Positions 1 to 8,667 of a stretch of DNA of 64,000 bases are shown here, in pieces. Positions within the stretch are counted from its first letter, which is position 1; each line of letters begins with the position of its first letter. The notes beneath the pieces are model-generated. The model saw only the letters and a program-made list of their open reading frames with translations, was not told where the DNA came from and did no database searches. This DNA comes from Rhodococcus qingshengii (GTDB taxonomy: Bacteria > Actinomycetota > Actinomycetes > Mycobacteriales > Mycobacteriaceae): the NCBI RefSeq assembly GCF_021025955.1, contig NZ_JAJNCL010000021.1, forward strand, positions 1 to 64,000, given 5' to 3'. The position numbers were made by a program, and so were the translations under genes.

Positions 1-2
1 AG

Positions 3-101
3 CTGTCAGGCTACGCACTCGTGAGTGCGGTACTGGGCTTCGTCGGGGTTGTTCTGTGCATGCGGACCGTGTTCCGTTTGTTCACACTCGACAACAAGTG
101 A
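3..101 (+). CDS. C-terminal end of a membrane protein (5' end outside window)
   Basis: The third frame is open from the window edge to a TGA at 99-101 and encodes 32 residues. They read as one hydrophobic segment (alternating Leu, Val, Gly, Ala, Phe) followed by a short charged tail ending LFTLDNK. That is what the last transmembrane helix and cytoplasmic tail of a permease or exporter looks like. Too little is present to name a family. Confidence 0.45.
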   Translation: MSGYALVSAVLGFVGVVLCMRTVFRLFTLDNK

Positions 102-774
102 CGAAAACTTCCTTTCCGCGTGGGGTACTGGGTTCGACGAGCACTCACTCGTGGACAGGAGCGGTGAGCCGTGCTGATCCATTCGACGAGCGTCTCGGGT
201 GGCGGCTTCATTTCCGACGGTGACGTTCATTCAACTGGACGGCTCCTACCGACGATCTTTTTCCTTTTCACACCGAGCAGGTAGGTGAGCTCGGGGTATA
301 TTTTTCCGGGAGACAGCTTTACGAGACCATGTTGCCGTGGGCCAACGGTGCAAGCGTTCCACCTTCGCTGACGGCGGAGTCATCCTGCCGGCACATCTGA
401 AGTCGGCCACCATTCCTTCCGAGACTCAGGGCTTGCCCAAGTGCCCCATGGGGAATCTTTTCAGACCGCGCCCCTTGACCGTTCGAACGATGATCTTTGC
501 TGTGCGGGCACCTGGCGGGGTCGCCGTCGCGCACGCGATATGCGCACTCGGGGCGGCGGCGCTGTCTCCGACCGCAAAGATCGAGACCAACACCTCCGCA
601 TTGGAGGTCGTCGACCAGTACCCGTCAACGCTGGTGTCGCTACGAGTGCTGTCCGCCGCAGGCCGATACAACCGGGAATGTCTGCCTCAAGGGTTCTTTG
701 GTGGGCGAGTGGCCCACTCGCAGTGAGTCCTCTCCAAAGTTGGTTCGAATTGTCGGCGCAGCGAAGGTTTCTGA
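102..774. other. Gap with no secure gene; possible decayed coding stretch on the minus strand
   Basis: No complete gene was recognised. On the minus strand, 426-671 stays open for about 81 codons with strongly G/C-biased third positions (ending FPMGHLGKP), so it may be the tail of a lost gene, but no family was recognised and there is no convincing start. A 17-nt inverted repeat with arms GCGAGTGG/CCACTCGC lies at 705-721. Confidence 0.3.
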
Positions 775-1172
775 TCAAATTGTCAGCGCATCCCGTAGCT
801 GGGAGGGTTCGAGGTACACCTGCTCGGCAACGACCTTTCCTGCATGATCGAAGGTCACCACCGCCACCATCTGGAGGGTGAATCGTCGGCCGGTCGCTGA
901 AAACCGGCGTAGGAGCCGTCGTGGGTGCCGTCGAATTGCACCAGCATGGCGCCGGTCGCGCTGCTCTGTCCGAAAGGCGTGATGGTTACCTGAAGATCGC
1001 TGAACCCGGAGAACAGCTGTTCTTCGCGAGCGCGAAGTGCTGACAGTCCGTTCTGGTGGCCGGTCATGGGGGAGTTGTAGTCAGCGGGGTCAGCCCAGAG
1101 GTTGACTATGGCGTCGATATTGTGGTTGTTCACCGCAGCTGTTGCGGCCTGGGCGAAGTCATCGATTTGCAT
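775..1172 (-). pseudogene. SnoaL/NTF2-like polyketide-cyclase-fold protein, frameshifted
   Basis: The frame opens with MQIDDFAQAATAAVNNHN and continues with the NTF2-fold pattern of helices then strands (YNSPMTGHQNG, LFSGFSDLQVTITPF, DGTHDGSYAGF). After GFQRPA, near 890-895, the original frame runs quickly to a stop at 855. The other frame continues the family's last strands (RFTLQMVAVVTFDHAGK, then EQVYLEPSQLRDALTI) to a TGA at 775-777. One base appears to be missing. The gene lies 27 bp downstream of the SDR remnant on the same strand, so both probably came from one operon. Whether this is true decay or a sequencing error cannot be decided here. Confidence 0.7.
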
Positions 1173-1199
1173 TGTGTTCTCCTTTGTAGGTGTAGGGGT

Positions 1200-1407
1200 T
1201 CAATGATCGGTTGGTCGTACGGATCGTTCGGCGACGGTGATGGCGACGCGTTCGGGGAGTCGAGTTGCGATCGTTGCGACGACGGCGTTGCGTCGCCCGT
1301 GTACGACGCTGGGGCGCTTGCGCGCCAATGCCTTCAGGGTTGTATCGACGACGTCGTCCGGGCTGCGGCGGTTTCCTACGGACGCTTCTTCGCCAGCGAC
1401 CTGAAAG
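1200..1407 (-). pseudogene. C-terminal remnant of a short-chain dehydrogenase/reductase, cut by the IS
   Basis: About 69 codons run from the IS end to a TGA at 1200. They show the C-terminal pattern of SDR enzymes in which a PDDVVDTTLKALARKRPSVV stretch is followed by GRRNAVVATIATRLPERV. The Rossmann domain and the YxxxK catalytic region should lie upstream, at coordinates above 1407, but the inverted repeat of the IS begins exactly there. Sequence on the far side of the IS does not resemble the missing SDR part, so this is more than a simple insertion. Confidence 0.65.
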
Positions 1408-2245
1408 GGCACTGTCACGTTAGCCGAAAAGCGCTAGCAGCGAAGTCTGTTTGGGGCAGGCTGTTACGAGACACCGCCGGTCCGTTCACTTCAGGCGGCT
1501 GCGTCGGTCGCGGTGACTTCCTGTCAGACCGCGAAACGGTCGGCCATCTCGGTACGCCATTCGGCGGCGGTCAGCAGGTGTCGGCGCGGCCGGAAATGTG
1601 GCGAGATGCTGCTGAACGCGGACAGGAACCGTTGCGCGTGCCCAGGCGATGCGAACCGTTTCATCGCACGTTCTCGCTGACTGGTGGGCTGATGCGAGTT
1701 CTCGGCCCGGTTGTTCAAATACTTCGACTGGCGATGCTCGACCGAGGCCAGTATCTCGCGGTGGGCGACCTGGTAGCTGCCGAGTTTGTCGGTGACGATC
1801 ACCCGAGGCACATAGTGCGAGCCCTTGAGCAGCTTACGGAAGAATCGCTTGGCGGCGTTTCCATTTCGGCGGAACTGGACCAGCACATCGAGAACGTTGC
1901 CGTGCTGGTCGACCGCGCGCCACACATAGTGTTGCCGGCCGTTGATTCGGATGAACACCTCGTCGAGGTGCCACCTATCACCGGGCGGGGACCGCCGTCG
2001 GCGCGACTGGTTTGCGCAGGCCTGCCCGAACTTGGCGCACCACCTTCGGATCGTCTCGTAACTCACCACGACACCGCGTTGCAGCATCAGTTCCTCGACT
2101 TCACGGAGGCTGAGCGGGAACCTGAAGTAGAGCCACACGCAGTGGTTGATGATCTCAACCGGGTAGCGGTGGCCTTTGTACGACAGTATCGGGTTGGTCA
2201 CGCCACATTCTCCCAGTTTGCCGCGTTCAACAACGTGACAGTGCC
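1408..2245 (-). mobile_element. IS6-family insertion sequence, 838 bp (copy 1)
   Basis: The element is bounded by 14-bp terminal inverted repeats GGCACTGTCACGTT at 1408-1421 and 2232-2245. It holds one transposase gene on the minus strand, matching the small one-gene architecture of the family. The eight bases outside the left end (CCTGAAAG) and outside the right end (GGACTGGG) differ, so there is no target duplication. That fits IS-mediated deletion or recombination after insertion. A second nearly full-length copy is at 7465-8301, and shorter remnants lie at 59277-59476 and 63002-63335. Confidence 0.88.
1524..2201 (-). CDS. IS6-family DDE transposase, slightly truncated at the C-terminus
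   Basis: A 225-aa protein that cuts and joins IS ends. It starts with GTG at 2199-2201. An N-terminal helix-turn-helix-like part (SLREVEELMLQRGVVVSYET) precedes the DDE domain: D80 in WHLDEVFI, D138 in VTDKLGSY and E167 in NRAENSHQP. The frame stops at a TGA (1524-1526) where the sister copies at 7.5 and 63.1 kb have a Trp codon. Reading through would add QEVTATDAAA and reach a second TGA at 1491-1493 for 236 aa. This copy therefore seems to have lost its last ~11 residues by a TGG to TGA change. All three catalytic acids remain, so it could still be active. Confidence 0.9.
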   Translation of the reverse strand: MTNPILSYKGHRYPVEIINHCVWLYFRFPLSLREVEELMLQRGVVVSYETIRRWCAKFGQACANQSRRRRSPPGDRWHLDEVFIRINGRQHYVWRAVDQHGNVLDVLVQFRRNGNAAKRFFRKLLKGSHYVPRVIVTDKLGSYQVAHREILASVEHRQSKYLNNRAENSHQPTSQRERAMKRFASPGHAQRFLSAFSSISPHFRPRRHLLTAAEWRTEMADRFAV

Positions 2246-2378
2246 GGACTGGGCCGCACGAGCGAGGACGTAAGCGCCTTGGCGGACCGCAGCGCTTCCT
2301 GCAGTGGATCTTTCGGCGGCTCGGCCAACCACGCTGGACCCGGCTCCCGTGTCCAGCCGGTCAGCAGGAATTCCGAAA
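2246..2378 (-). pseudogene. Unidentified coding remnant between IS copy 1 and the Lrp gene
   Basis: On the minus strand a frame with very high third-position G/C reads EFLLTGWTREPGPAWLAEPP, then a helical stretch ending SSLVRPSP, before running into the IS end. No start codon is present in that frame because a stop lies inside the end of the Lrp gene. It looks like the 5'-deleted middle of a gene also cut by the IS. An alternative ATG-started frame (MKISFGIPAD, start near 2389) has much weaker codon bias. The family is not recognised. Confidence 0.25.
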
Positions 2379-3383
2379 CTAATCTTCATCGGCAATGTTC
2401 AGTATGTACTCGCCTACACAGGTGCTCACCGACCGAATTCCGTCAATTGCCCCCAGGTCATCGGTGATGAACGACGCCAACGCGACGTGATCTGCAAAGA
2501 CACCCGTGCAGATCACGGAGGTGTCGCCAGCGACCATCGTGACCATTCTCGATGCGGGATGTGCTGTGAGCGTCTGCATGGCTCGCGGAATGCACGAAGC
2601 GTCGATTTGCATCGACACCACCGCGCTCAGAGTGAATCCGACGGCGGCGGGTTCTATCTCGAGGCGAGGAGCAACCGCCCCGGTCCTCAGAAGTGTCTGT
2701 ATTGTTCGGTACGCCGTGGAATAGCTCATCTCGGTTTCTCTGGCGATGTCAGCTGCAGAAGCTCGTGCGTCAGCGCTGAGCTTCTGCAGGGTTGAGATTT
2801 CGAGATTGGTCAGCTCGTCTATGCTCTTGAACGCGGGTTCGGTTACTGCGTCTGCGTGTGCTTCGAGCGCCGCCATTTGATCGTCCCTCAGTCGGTGAAG
2901 TCGCCATGATTGCCCGACTTTGGATGACCGCAGCACGAGTTGGCTCTGAACACTTGCAATCCCGGATAGGGATGGGATGCGAGAGGTGATGAGCTCGGCC
3001 ATGTCCGTCCCGATGAGCGGATAGACATCGGCGTAGATATCGGCGTTGCCCATCGTGATCATCAGGTACTGAACTTCGCGAAATTGTTTGAGTTCCTCCG
3101 CCACGGACCGTGTCATTCCCGGGACGCAACGCAGCCACACCTGAACCGGGGTTCCAGAGGCGATCAGCGGCCAGGCCACCCGGCCGACGATTCGAATGAC
3201 CTTGTTCGTTTTCAGGCGATTGAAGTGGCGGTTCACGGTCGTAGAAGGCTGCTCGAGGATCTCGGCCAAGGCGGAAATCGGTACCCGGGGCGCGATCTGC
3301 AGTGCCGCGACGAGATCGAGTTCAGTGTCGTCGGACAACGGCGTCACCGTGGGCGGCTTCCTGCCGGGCAGAGACTGACTCAT
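2379..3383 (-). CDS. Double-module Lrp/AsnC-family transcriptional regulator
   Basis: A 334-aa protein about twice the usual Lrp length. It has two winged-helix modules: the first around residues 20-65 (ELDLVAALQIAPRVPISALA, then STTVNRHFNRLKTNKVIRIVG) and the second around 190-240 (ISTLQKLSADARASAADIA, then YSTAYRTIQTLLRTGAV). Each is followed by a ligand-binding RAM-like region (VWLRCVPGMTRSVAEELK and VVSMQIDASCIPRAMQTL). Proteins of this layout act as local regulators of catabolic genes. It is divergent from the MFS gene at 4160 across a 776-bp spacer that carries a candidate operator, so control of the MFS/amidohydrolase pair is likely. The inducer is unknown. Confidence 0.85.
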   Translation of the reverse strand: MSQSLPGRKPPTVTPLSDDTELDLVAALQIAPRVPISALAEILEQPSTTVNRHFNRLKTNKVIRIVGRVAWPLIASGTPVQVWLRCVPGMTRSVAEELKQFREVQYLMITMGNADIYADVYPLIGTDMAELITSRIPSLSGIASVQSQLVLRSSKVGQSWRLHRLRDDQMAALEAHADAVTEPAFKSIDELTNLEISTLQKLSADARASAADIARETEMSYSTAYRTIQTLLRTGAVAPRLEIEPAAVGFTLSAVVSMQIDASCIPRAMQTLTAHPASRMVTMVAGDTSVICTGVFADHVALASFITDDLGAIDGIRSVSTCVGEYILNIADED

Positions 3384-4159
3384 GCCAGAAAGGTAGCACC
3401 CAATAGGGCAATGATGGTTATATCAACCAAACACTGGCGCACTTGTGAATATTTTGGTCGTTTCTTTGTTGACATTTGGATGTGGAGCGCTTAGCTTTAC
3501 TGCAACCGAGCGATGGTGATACACGTCACTGCGCTTGCGTTCCCACCCTTGCCGACTGCCAGAAGCAGGCAGCTGAGGTTCGAACCCGATAGGCGGCACA
3601 TGAAGAAAATTCAAGCGTTTCCGGTTGCGGGCGCCGATGCGTCACACGACGTCCTGCCCCCACACAGACAGTGGGATGCAACCGCACGATCTCACCGATC
3701 GGCCTCTGATCCCATCTTTCGCCATGAGGGCATGTCGTCGTAGCGGCCTGCACTCGATCTGCAGTCGAGTGCGGCAAACCCAAGACCGGCCAATGCGATC
3801 TCGGCTGGACGATCCCCGGACATACTTGCAGGGTTCCTCACACCTCCACCGCTCCTACACGGGCGGCGCGACGGAAGTTCCGTCCTGCCCTCGCTCTGGC
3901 TGTGTGTCAATAGAGTTGTGCCATCACCGGCAGCAGTCGATAGACGGGGCTAATCGGAACCGGCAACACAATGTCGAACCGCAACGGCGCGAATCGCACT
4001 TGCACTTCGTTGACACGCACCACCGTGCTCGAGATCTCCGACCGCGACGGAGCTCTACCCGAATCTCGGCGTGAACTTCACTCGCATTACGGTCAACATC
4101 CACCCTATTCATCTGTGCTATTTTCCCTCTGCCCCAAGCGTTTTCAACGTAGGAGTATT
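3384..4159. promoter_or_regulatory. Long divergent intergenic region with candidate operator
   Basis: No gene was recognised in these 776 bases between the Lrp gene and the MFS gene. About 30 bp upstream of the Lrp start lies an inverted repeat TGGTT-ATATC-AACCA (3415-3429), a plausible autoregulatory or shared operator. The far end holds the ribosome-binding site AGGAG (4151-4155) of the MFS gene. Promoter hexamers could not be assigned with confidence. Confidence 0.45.
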
Positions 4160-5611
4160 GTGTCCTCTCATTCAATTGGAACTGAAAAGGTGCCGACGCG
4201 AGGGATCGCATCGACTGACCGTGCCACTGCCGTCGTCGGTTTTCTCGTCTTTATCGAATTCGCCAGTGGGTTCGTCCAGGGCTACTACACGCCGCTGCTG
4301 CCACGGATCGCGGACCATTTCAGCGTCACCGCTGCCGATCTCAATTGGTTCACGTCGGTTCAAACTCTGGCTTCCGCGGTCTGTGTGCCACTTTTGGCGA
4401 AACTGGGCGATACATACGGGCATCGACGAGTTCTCAGAATCGCGATCATCAGTGTGATGATCTCTGTCATTCTCTTGGCGTTTGCACCGAACTTCACGGT
4501 GGCGCTCATCGCGAGAGTGCTCATCGGGCCGCTCGCTGTGTGGCTGCCGCTCGAAGTCGCACTCGTACACAATCGGATTCACGGTGAGACAGCCCGTCGA
4601 GCCATCAGCTACCTCGTCGCGATGCTGACCGGCGGCGCAATCGTCGGATCACTGGTGGCGGGACCGGTTTCGCAGACACTGCCCTCCATGACGTTCACGC
4701 TCCTGGTGCCACTAGTGGCCGTTGCACTGAGCCTCTTTGCCGTGTTCATCAAGGTTCCGGAGTCGGACGTACGCAACACCGGCAAGATCGACGTCATGGG
4801 GTTCCTCGGGCTGGGGTTGGCTTTGCTTCTTCTGCTCTGGGGGCTTGGTCGCGCGCCGAAGGACGGCATCGGCTCCAGCTCGACGCTCGTTCCGGTGTTG
4901 CTGGCGTTGCTGGTTCTTGCCGCGTGGATTGTGTGGGAAAGAAGGGTGGAGAATCCTGCGATCAACCTTTCCGTGGTTGCGTCCGGGACGCTCGGACCTT
5001 TGTACGTCGCATCATTCTGTTTCGGATTCATCACCTTCGGCAACCTTGCTCCGCTGACGACTTTCCTTTCTGCGAAACCGGAGACCGCCGGCTACGGGTT
5101 CGCGCTCACGGCCACCGGACTGTCTCTATTTGTTGCATCAACTAGCGCGGTGGCGACCGTGGGATCGCTACTCTCGCCCTTGGCGTCGGCGCGAGTCGGA
5201 TTACGCCGCGTGCTCGTTGTCTCCGCAATCCTGGGCGCGCTATTTTTTGTCCTACAGGCAGTAATGCATCAGTCACTCTGGCAAACGTCTCTACAGATAC
5301 TGCTGGCCTACCTTGCCATCGGTGTTTTTCTGGGAACGATGCCCGCGCTAGTTGCCGAGCTTTCACCGCCGAGCGAGACCGCCATTTCCGTCGGCTTGTA
5401 CAACACGGTACGAACGATCGGCGGCTCGGTCGCGGGCGCGACTGTCGCAGTTCTTCTTTCAAGCCTATTGCTTTCGAGCGGAGCAACTTCGGTTCGTGGG
5501 TACCAGGCCGTATGGATCGCATCAGCTATCGCATTCACACTCGCCGCCGTGGCCGTTGGACTCGCTCGCGCGAAGCCGACCGAAATGACACACCCATCCC
5601 GATCACACTGA
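4160..5611 (+). CDS. MFS transporter, DHA2-like (14-helix drug/solute:proton antiporter type)
   Basis: A 483-aa integral membrane carrier. GTG 4160-4162 is the likely start because AGGAG lies just upstream and the hydrophobic part begins soon after; an in-frame ATG at 3971 would add 63 non-membrane residues with poor codon bias. Family motif A is visible as LGDTYGHRRVLR, and about 14 hydrophobic segments are present (for example VVGFLVFIEFASGFVQGYY near the start and VWIASAIAFTLAAVAVGLA at the end). The gene is followed after 27 bp by an amidohydrolase, so the two probably form an operon that takes up and hydrolyses, or exports, the same compound. The substrate cannot be read from the sequence. 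Confidence 0.85.
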   Translation: MSSHSIGTEKVPTRGIASTDRATAVVGFLVFIEFASGFVQGYYTPLLPRIADHFSVTAADLNWFTSVQTLASAVCVPLLAKLGDTYGHRRVLRIAIISVMISVILLAFAPNFTVALIARVLIGPLAVWLPLEVALVHNRIHGETARRAISYLVAMLTGGAIVGSLVAGPVSQTLPSMTFTLLVPLVAVALSLFAVFIKVPESDVRNTGKIDVMGFLGLGLALLLLLWGLGRAPKDGIGSSSTLVPVLLALLVLAAWIVWERRVENPAINLSVVASGTLGPLYVASFCFGFITFGNLAPLTTFLSAKPETAGYGFALTATGLSLFVASTSAVATVGSLLSPLASARVGLRRVLVVSAILGALFFVLQAVMHQSLWQTSLQILLAYLAIGVFLGTMPALVAELSPPSETAISVGLYNTVRTIGGSVAGATVAVLLSSLLLSSGATSVRGYQAVWIASAIAFTLAAVAVGLARAKPTEMTHPSRSH

Positions 5612-5638
5612 CCGTCACCCATTCAAAGGAAGAACAAC

Positions 5639-6850
5639 ATGCGCACACTCGTACTGGCCGGGGCAAATATTTTCGACGCCAACAACTCCCGTTTCCACCG
5701 CGGAGATATCGCGATCACAGGCGGAACAATCTCAGCAGTCGGAACTGGACTCGAGGGCGACGAGCATGTCGACCTTTCGGGACGCACGGTGCTTCCCGGC
5801 CTGATTGATGCTCACACTCACGTCGCGATATCCATCGAACCGGCAGCGGAAACCTTGTCCCAGCCCTTCACATACCGCCTCTTCAAGTCAATCCGCAATA
5901 TGTCGGCGACCTTGGACTGCGGAATCACTACAGTCCGCGATGCCGCCGGAGCCGATGAGGGACTCCGAATGGCCGTGGCAGACGGCATCATTGAGGGACC
6001 ACAATTGGTGACCTCGATCAACATGATCAGCCAGACTGGCGGACACGCGGATTGCTGGATGGCGTCCGGATTTACCAGCCCCACACTCCCCGTCCCCTAC
6101 CCCGGCATGCCGTCCGGGGTTGCAGATGGCCCAACCGAAGTGAGGAAGAAAGTTCGCGAGATGATTCGCTCGGGAGCGCAGGTGATCAAAGTGGCAACAT
6201 CCGGCGGCGTCGCATCGGACCGAGACAATCCACGTCACGCACACTTTCGCAAGGCAGAACTCGAGGCGTTGGTCGAGGAGGCAAACGCTGCGGAGATCAG
6301 CGTGATGGCGCACGCTCAAGGTGCGGACGGAATCAAGAATGCAGTCCGCGCCGGAATACGATCGATCGAGCACGGCATCTATCTCGATGACGAGGCCATC
6401 GAACTGATGCTGGGGAACAACACCTGGCTCGTACCGACTCTGATAGCGCCGATGTGCGTTCTGGAACTCGCCGACAAGGGCGTCGTATCGAAACGCGTCG
6501 CGGAAAAAGCGGCCGAAGTCGTAGACAGCCATCGAGAATCATTCCGTCGCGCAGTAGATGCCGGTGTCCGGATCGCAATGGGAAGCGATTCTGGTGTCGG
6601 CGCGCACGGGCGAAACCTTGAAGAGCTCGCCCTCATGCACCGCTACGGCATGAGCAACGAGAGCGCTTTGAACGCCGCTACGATCTCAGCAGCCGAGCTG
6701 CTCGGGTTGGACAGCGAGATCGGCTCACTCGAACGAGGAAAGCGCGCAGACCTCGTTGTACTCAACTCGCCGACTCCCGATCTGGAGAATTTGAAGAGCC
6801 AAATCGGTGCCGTAATCCAAAACGGCAACACAATTCGAGGAAGCCTCTGA
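5639..6850 (+). CDS. Metal-dependent amidohydrolase (imidazolonepropionase/prolidase-like group)
   Basis: A 403-aa cytosolic hydrolase of the amidohydrolase superfamily with a composite N-terminal beta-domain (LVLAGANIFDANN, GTISAVG) and a TIM-barrel. Metal ligands are visible: H59 and H61 in GLIDAHTHV, a KVATSGGVASD segment where the carboxylated-Lys position lies in relatives, the histidines of MAHAQGADG and IEHGIY, and the Asp of AMGSDSG. The C-terminal return to the beta-domain ends GKRADLVVLNSP. An AAGGA ribosome site precedes the ATG. Relatives hydrolyse cyclic imides, N-acyl amino acids or Xaa-Pro dipeptides; which applies here is unknown. It is likely co-transcribed with the MFS gene and controlled by the Lrp regulator. 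Confidence 0.85.
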   Translation: MRTLVLAGANIFDANNSRFHRGDIAITGGTISAVGTGLEGDEHVDLSGRTVLPGLIDAHTHVAISIEPAAETLSQPFTYRLFKSIRNMSATLDCGITTVRDAAGADEGLRMAVADGIIEGPQLVTSINMISQTGGHADCWMASGFTSPTLPVPYPGMPSGVADGPTEVRKKVREMIRSGAQVIKVATSGGVASDRDNPRHAHFRKAELEALVEEANAAEISVMAHAQGADGIKNAVRAGIRSIEHGIYLDDEAIELMLGNNTWLVPTLIAPMCVLELADKGVVSKRVAEKAAEVVDSHRESFRRAVDAGVRIAMGSDSGVGAHGRNLEELALMHRYGMSNESALNAATISAAELLGLDSEIGSLERGKRADLVVLNSPTPDLENLKSQIGAVIQNGNTIRGSL

Positions 6851-7464
6851 TTGTTGCCGGGATTCACTATTCGCCGACCACTCAGCTCTACACCGTGGTC
6901 AACGGTCTCACAGGCGTTTCTGCCAAATGTTTGCAGCAGGAGTTTCTCGAGTACCTACGCAAATACTTGTAGGGCAACCATCTTTGGCCACCTTCCTATT
7001 TCGCCGCGTCCGCTGGCGGCGCGCCGTTGTCGGTCATCGTCGAGTACATCGCCGATCAGAAACGCCAAGATCGCGCACAACCTGAAAAGACTGGAACACG
7101 GATCAGCTTCCTCCCAGCCCTGAACTGCCTGGATTTCGCTGATAACTCAGTTGACGTGTAGTTGGTGCGCAGCCTGGTAGCCGCTGGGCCTCTGCTGTAG
7201 TTGCTCGCCCTTCGAGGGCCAGTTGAAGTACTGCTGCAGGACCCGGCGGCGGGCGCTCCGATTGGCGATCTGGCTTGGCTGCTCAAGACTTGGCACGACG
7301 CCAGCTTCTCGCGCCCGCCAGTAGTGGGCTTGCACCCAAGATCGTCCCCTTCTCTCGTCGGGTTCGTTCCGCCGGAGGAGGCCGATACAGGACGACATTC
7401 GCCTCTGGTCGACGCTTGTCTACGGATGGCTGAGGTCGACCGCGCGGGATGCAGGTCTATAGAG
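6851..7464. other. Gap without recognisable gene, ending at dead IS copy
   Basis: Short open stretches on both strands lack start signals, family motifs and sustained codon bias. A few stretches (around 7016-7080 plus, and 7147-7398 minus) look vaguely protein-like, but I could not assign them. This is probably decayed DNA next to the IS6 copy that begins at 7465. Confidence 0.5.
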
Positions 7465-8301
7465 GGCACTGTCACGTTGGCCGAAAAGTGCAGCGTTGCA
7501 GCTAGTTTGGGATACACGTTTGCGGGACGCCGGCGGGCCGTTCACATTCAGGTGGCGGCGTCGGTCGCGGTGATCTCCCGCCAGACCGCGAATCGGTCGG
7601 CCATCTCGGTACGCCATTCGGCGGCGGTCAGCAGGTGTCGGCGCGGCCGGAAATGTGGCGAGATGCTGCTGAACGCGGACAGGAACGTTGCGCGTGCCCA
7701 GGTGAGGGGAAGCGTTTCATCGCACGTTCGCGCTGCCGGGTCGGTTGGTGCGAGTTCTCGGCGCGATTATTCACATACTTCGACTGGCGATACTCGACCG
7801 ATCCCAGCAGTTCGCGGTGCGCCACCTGGTAGCTGCCCAGCTTGACGGTGACGATCACCCGCGGAACATACTCCAAACCTTTGAGCAGCCTCCGGAAGAA
7901 CTTCATGGCCGCCAACGCGTATCGGCGTGGCTGAACCAGCACATCGAGAACGTTGCCACGCTGATCGACAGCACGCCACAAATAACGTTGCCGACCATTG
8001 ATCCGAATGAACACCTCGTCGTGGCGCCACTTGTCACCGGATTGCGGGCGTCGGCGGCGGAGCTCGTTGGCGTAGGCCTGCCCAACTTTGGCGCACCACC
8101 GCCGGATCGTCTCCTAGCTGACCACGACACCGCGTTCGAGCATAAGTTCCTCGACCTCACGGAAACTGAGCGGGAACCAAAAGTACAACCCCACGCAGTG
8201 GTTGATCATTTCGACCGGGTAGCGGTGGCCTTTGTAGGACGGCATCGGGGTGGTCACGCCACATCCTCCCAGTTTGCCGCGTTCAACAACGTGACAGTGC
8301 C
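7465..8301 (-). mobile_element. IS6-family element, copy 2, inactive (837 bp)
   Basis: It has the same terminal inverted repeats as copy 1, GGCACTGTCACGTT at 7465-7478 and its complement ending at 8301. The flanking octamers (CTATAGAG left, ATTCGATA right) do not match, so again no target duplication is seen. Internally it aligns with copy 1 along its whole length but has diverged at many positions. Its transposase gene is destroyed. Intact ends mean it could still be moved in trans or act as a recombination partner. Confidence 0.88.
7548..8257 (-). pseudogene. IS6 transposase, dead (nonsense, frameshift, lost catalytic Asp)
   Basis: The gene begins GTG 8255-8257 (VTTPMPSYKGHRYPVEM). A TAG interrupts it right after ELMLERGVVVS, where copy 1 has Tyr. 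Downstream, the second DDE aspartate is replaced: VTVKLGSY instead of VTDKLGSY. The first-acid region reads WRHDEVFI rather than WHLDEVFI. Near 7680-7710 a frameshift moves the C-terminus out of frame; the true frame resumes to a TGA at 7548. Three independent lesions make this a clear pseudogene. Confidence 0.88.
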
Positions 8302-8434
8302 ATTCGATACCACAATTCGGGTGCACTGCCCCCTGGCATCCGTCGTTCGGGGCCAACATCATGATCTCCTCGACGTGAATAATTCGGTTGAACGAGGCAG
8401 TCTCGCTGTAGATCTCATACGCGACATCAACATT

Positions 8435-8667
8435 TCATCGATCTCTTGGACGTGCGAGAGGTGTTGATGGGGCAGCGAGCACGATGGTGAGCAGTGCGAG
8501 AGCGCATGCGGTCCACGCTGCGGTGGAGTATCCCGAGTTGGTGGGTGGAGAAGGTGCCGATCATGTGGTGCGGCCAGGACCACGCGACTGGCGGCACTGT
8601 CGATGGAGAAGCCGACCGAACGCACGACCTCATTGGCGCTCATCGCGGCCGCGCCCGCGGTCTCCTC
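8435..8667 (-). pseudogene. C-terminal remnant of an MFS permease, frameshifted
   Basis: The minus strand shows AAAMSANEVVRSVGFSIDSA, typical of the second-last helices of MFS drug/solute carriers. A G/C-rich frame then carries the next loop, and a third frame ends TACALALLTIVLAAP with a TGA at 8435-8437. The pieces in order match an MFS C-terminus, but at least two frame changes separate them. Nothing of the N-terminal half was found upstream. This is inferred from pattern only. Confidence 0.45.

Noticed and set aside
3971..4159. N-terminal extension of the DHA2-like MFS from an upstream ATG
   Set aside because: Low codon bias, no hydrophobic or targeting character, and a ribosome site (AGGAG) lies right before GTG 4160.
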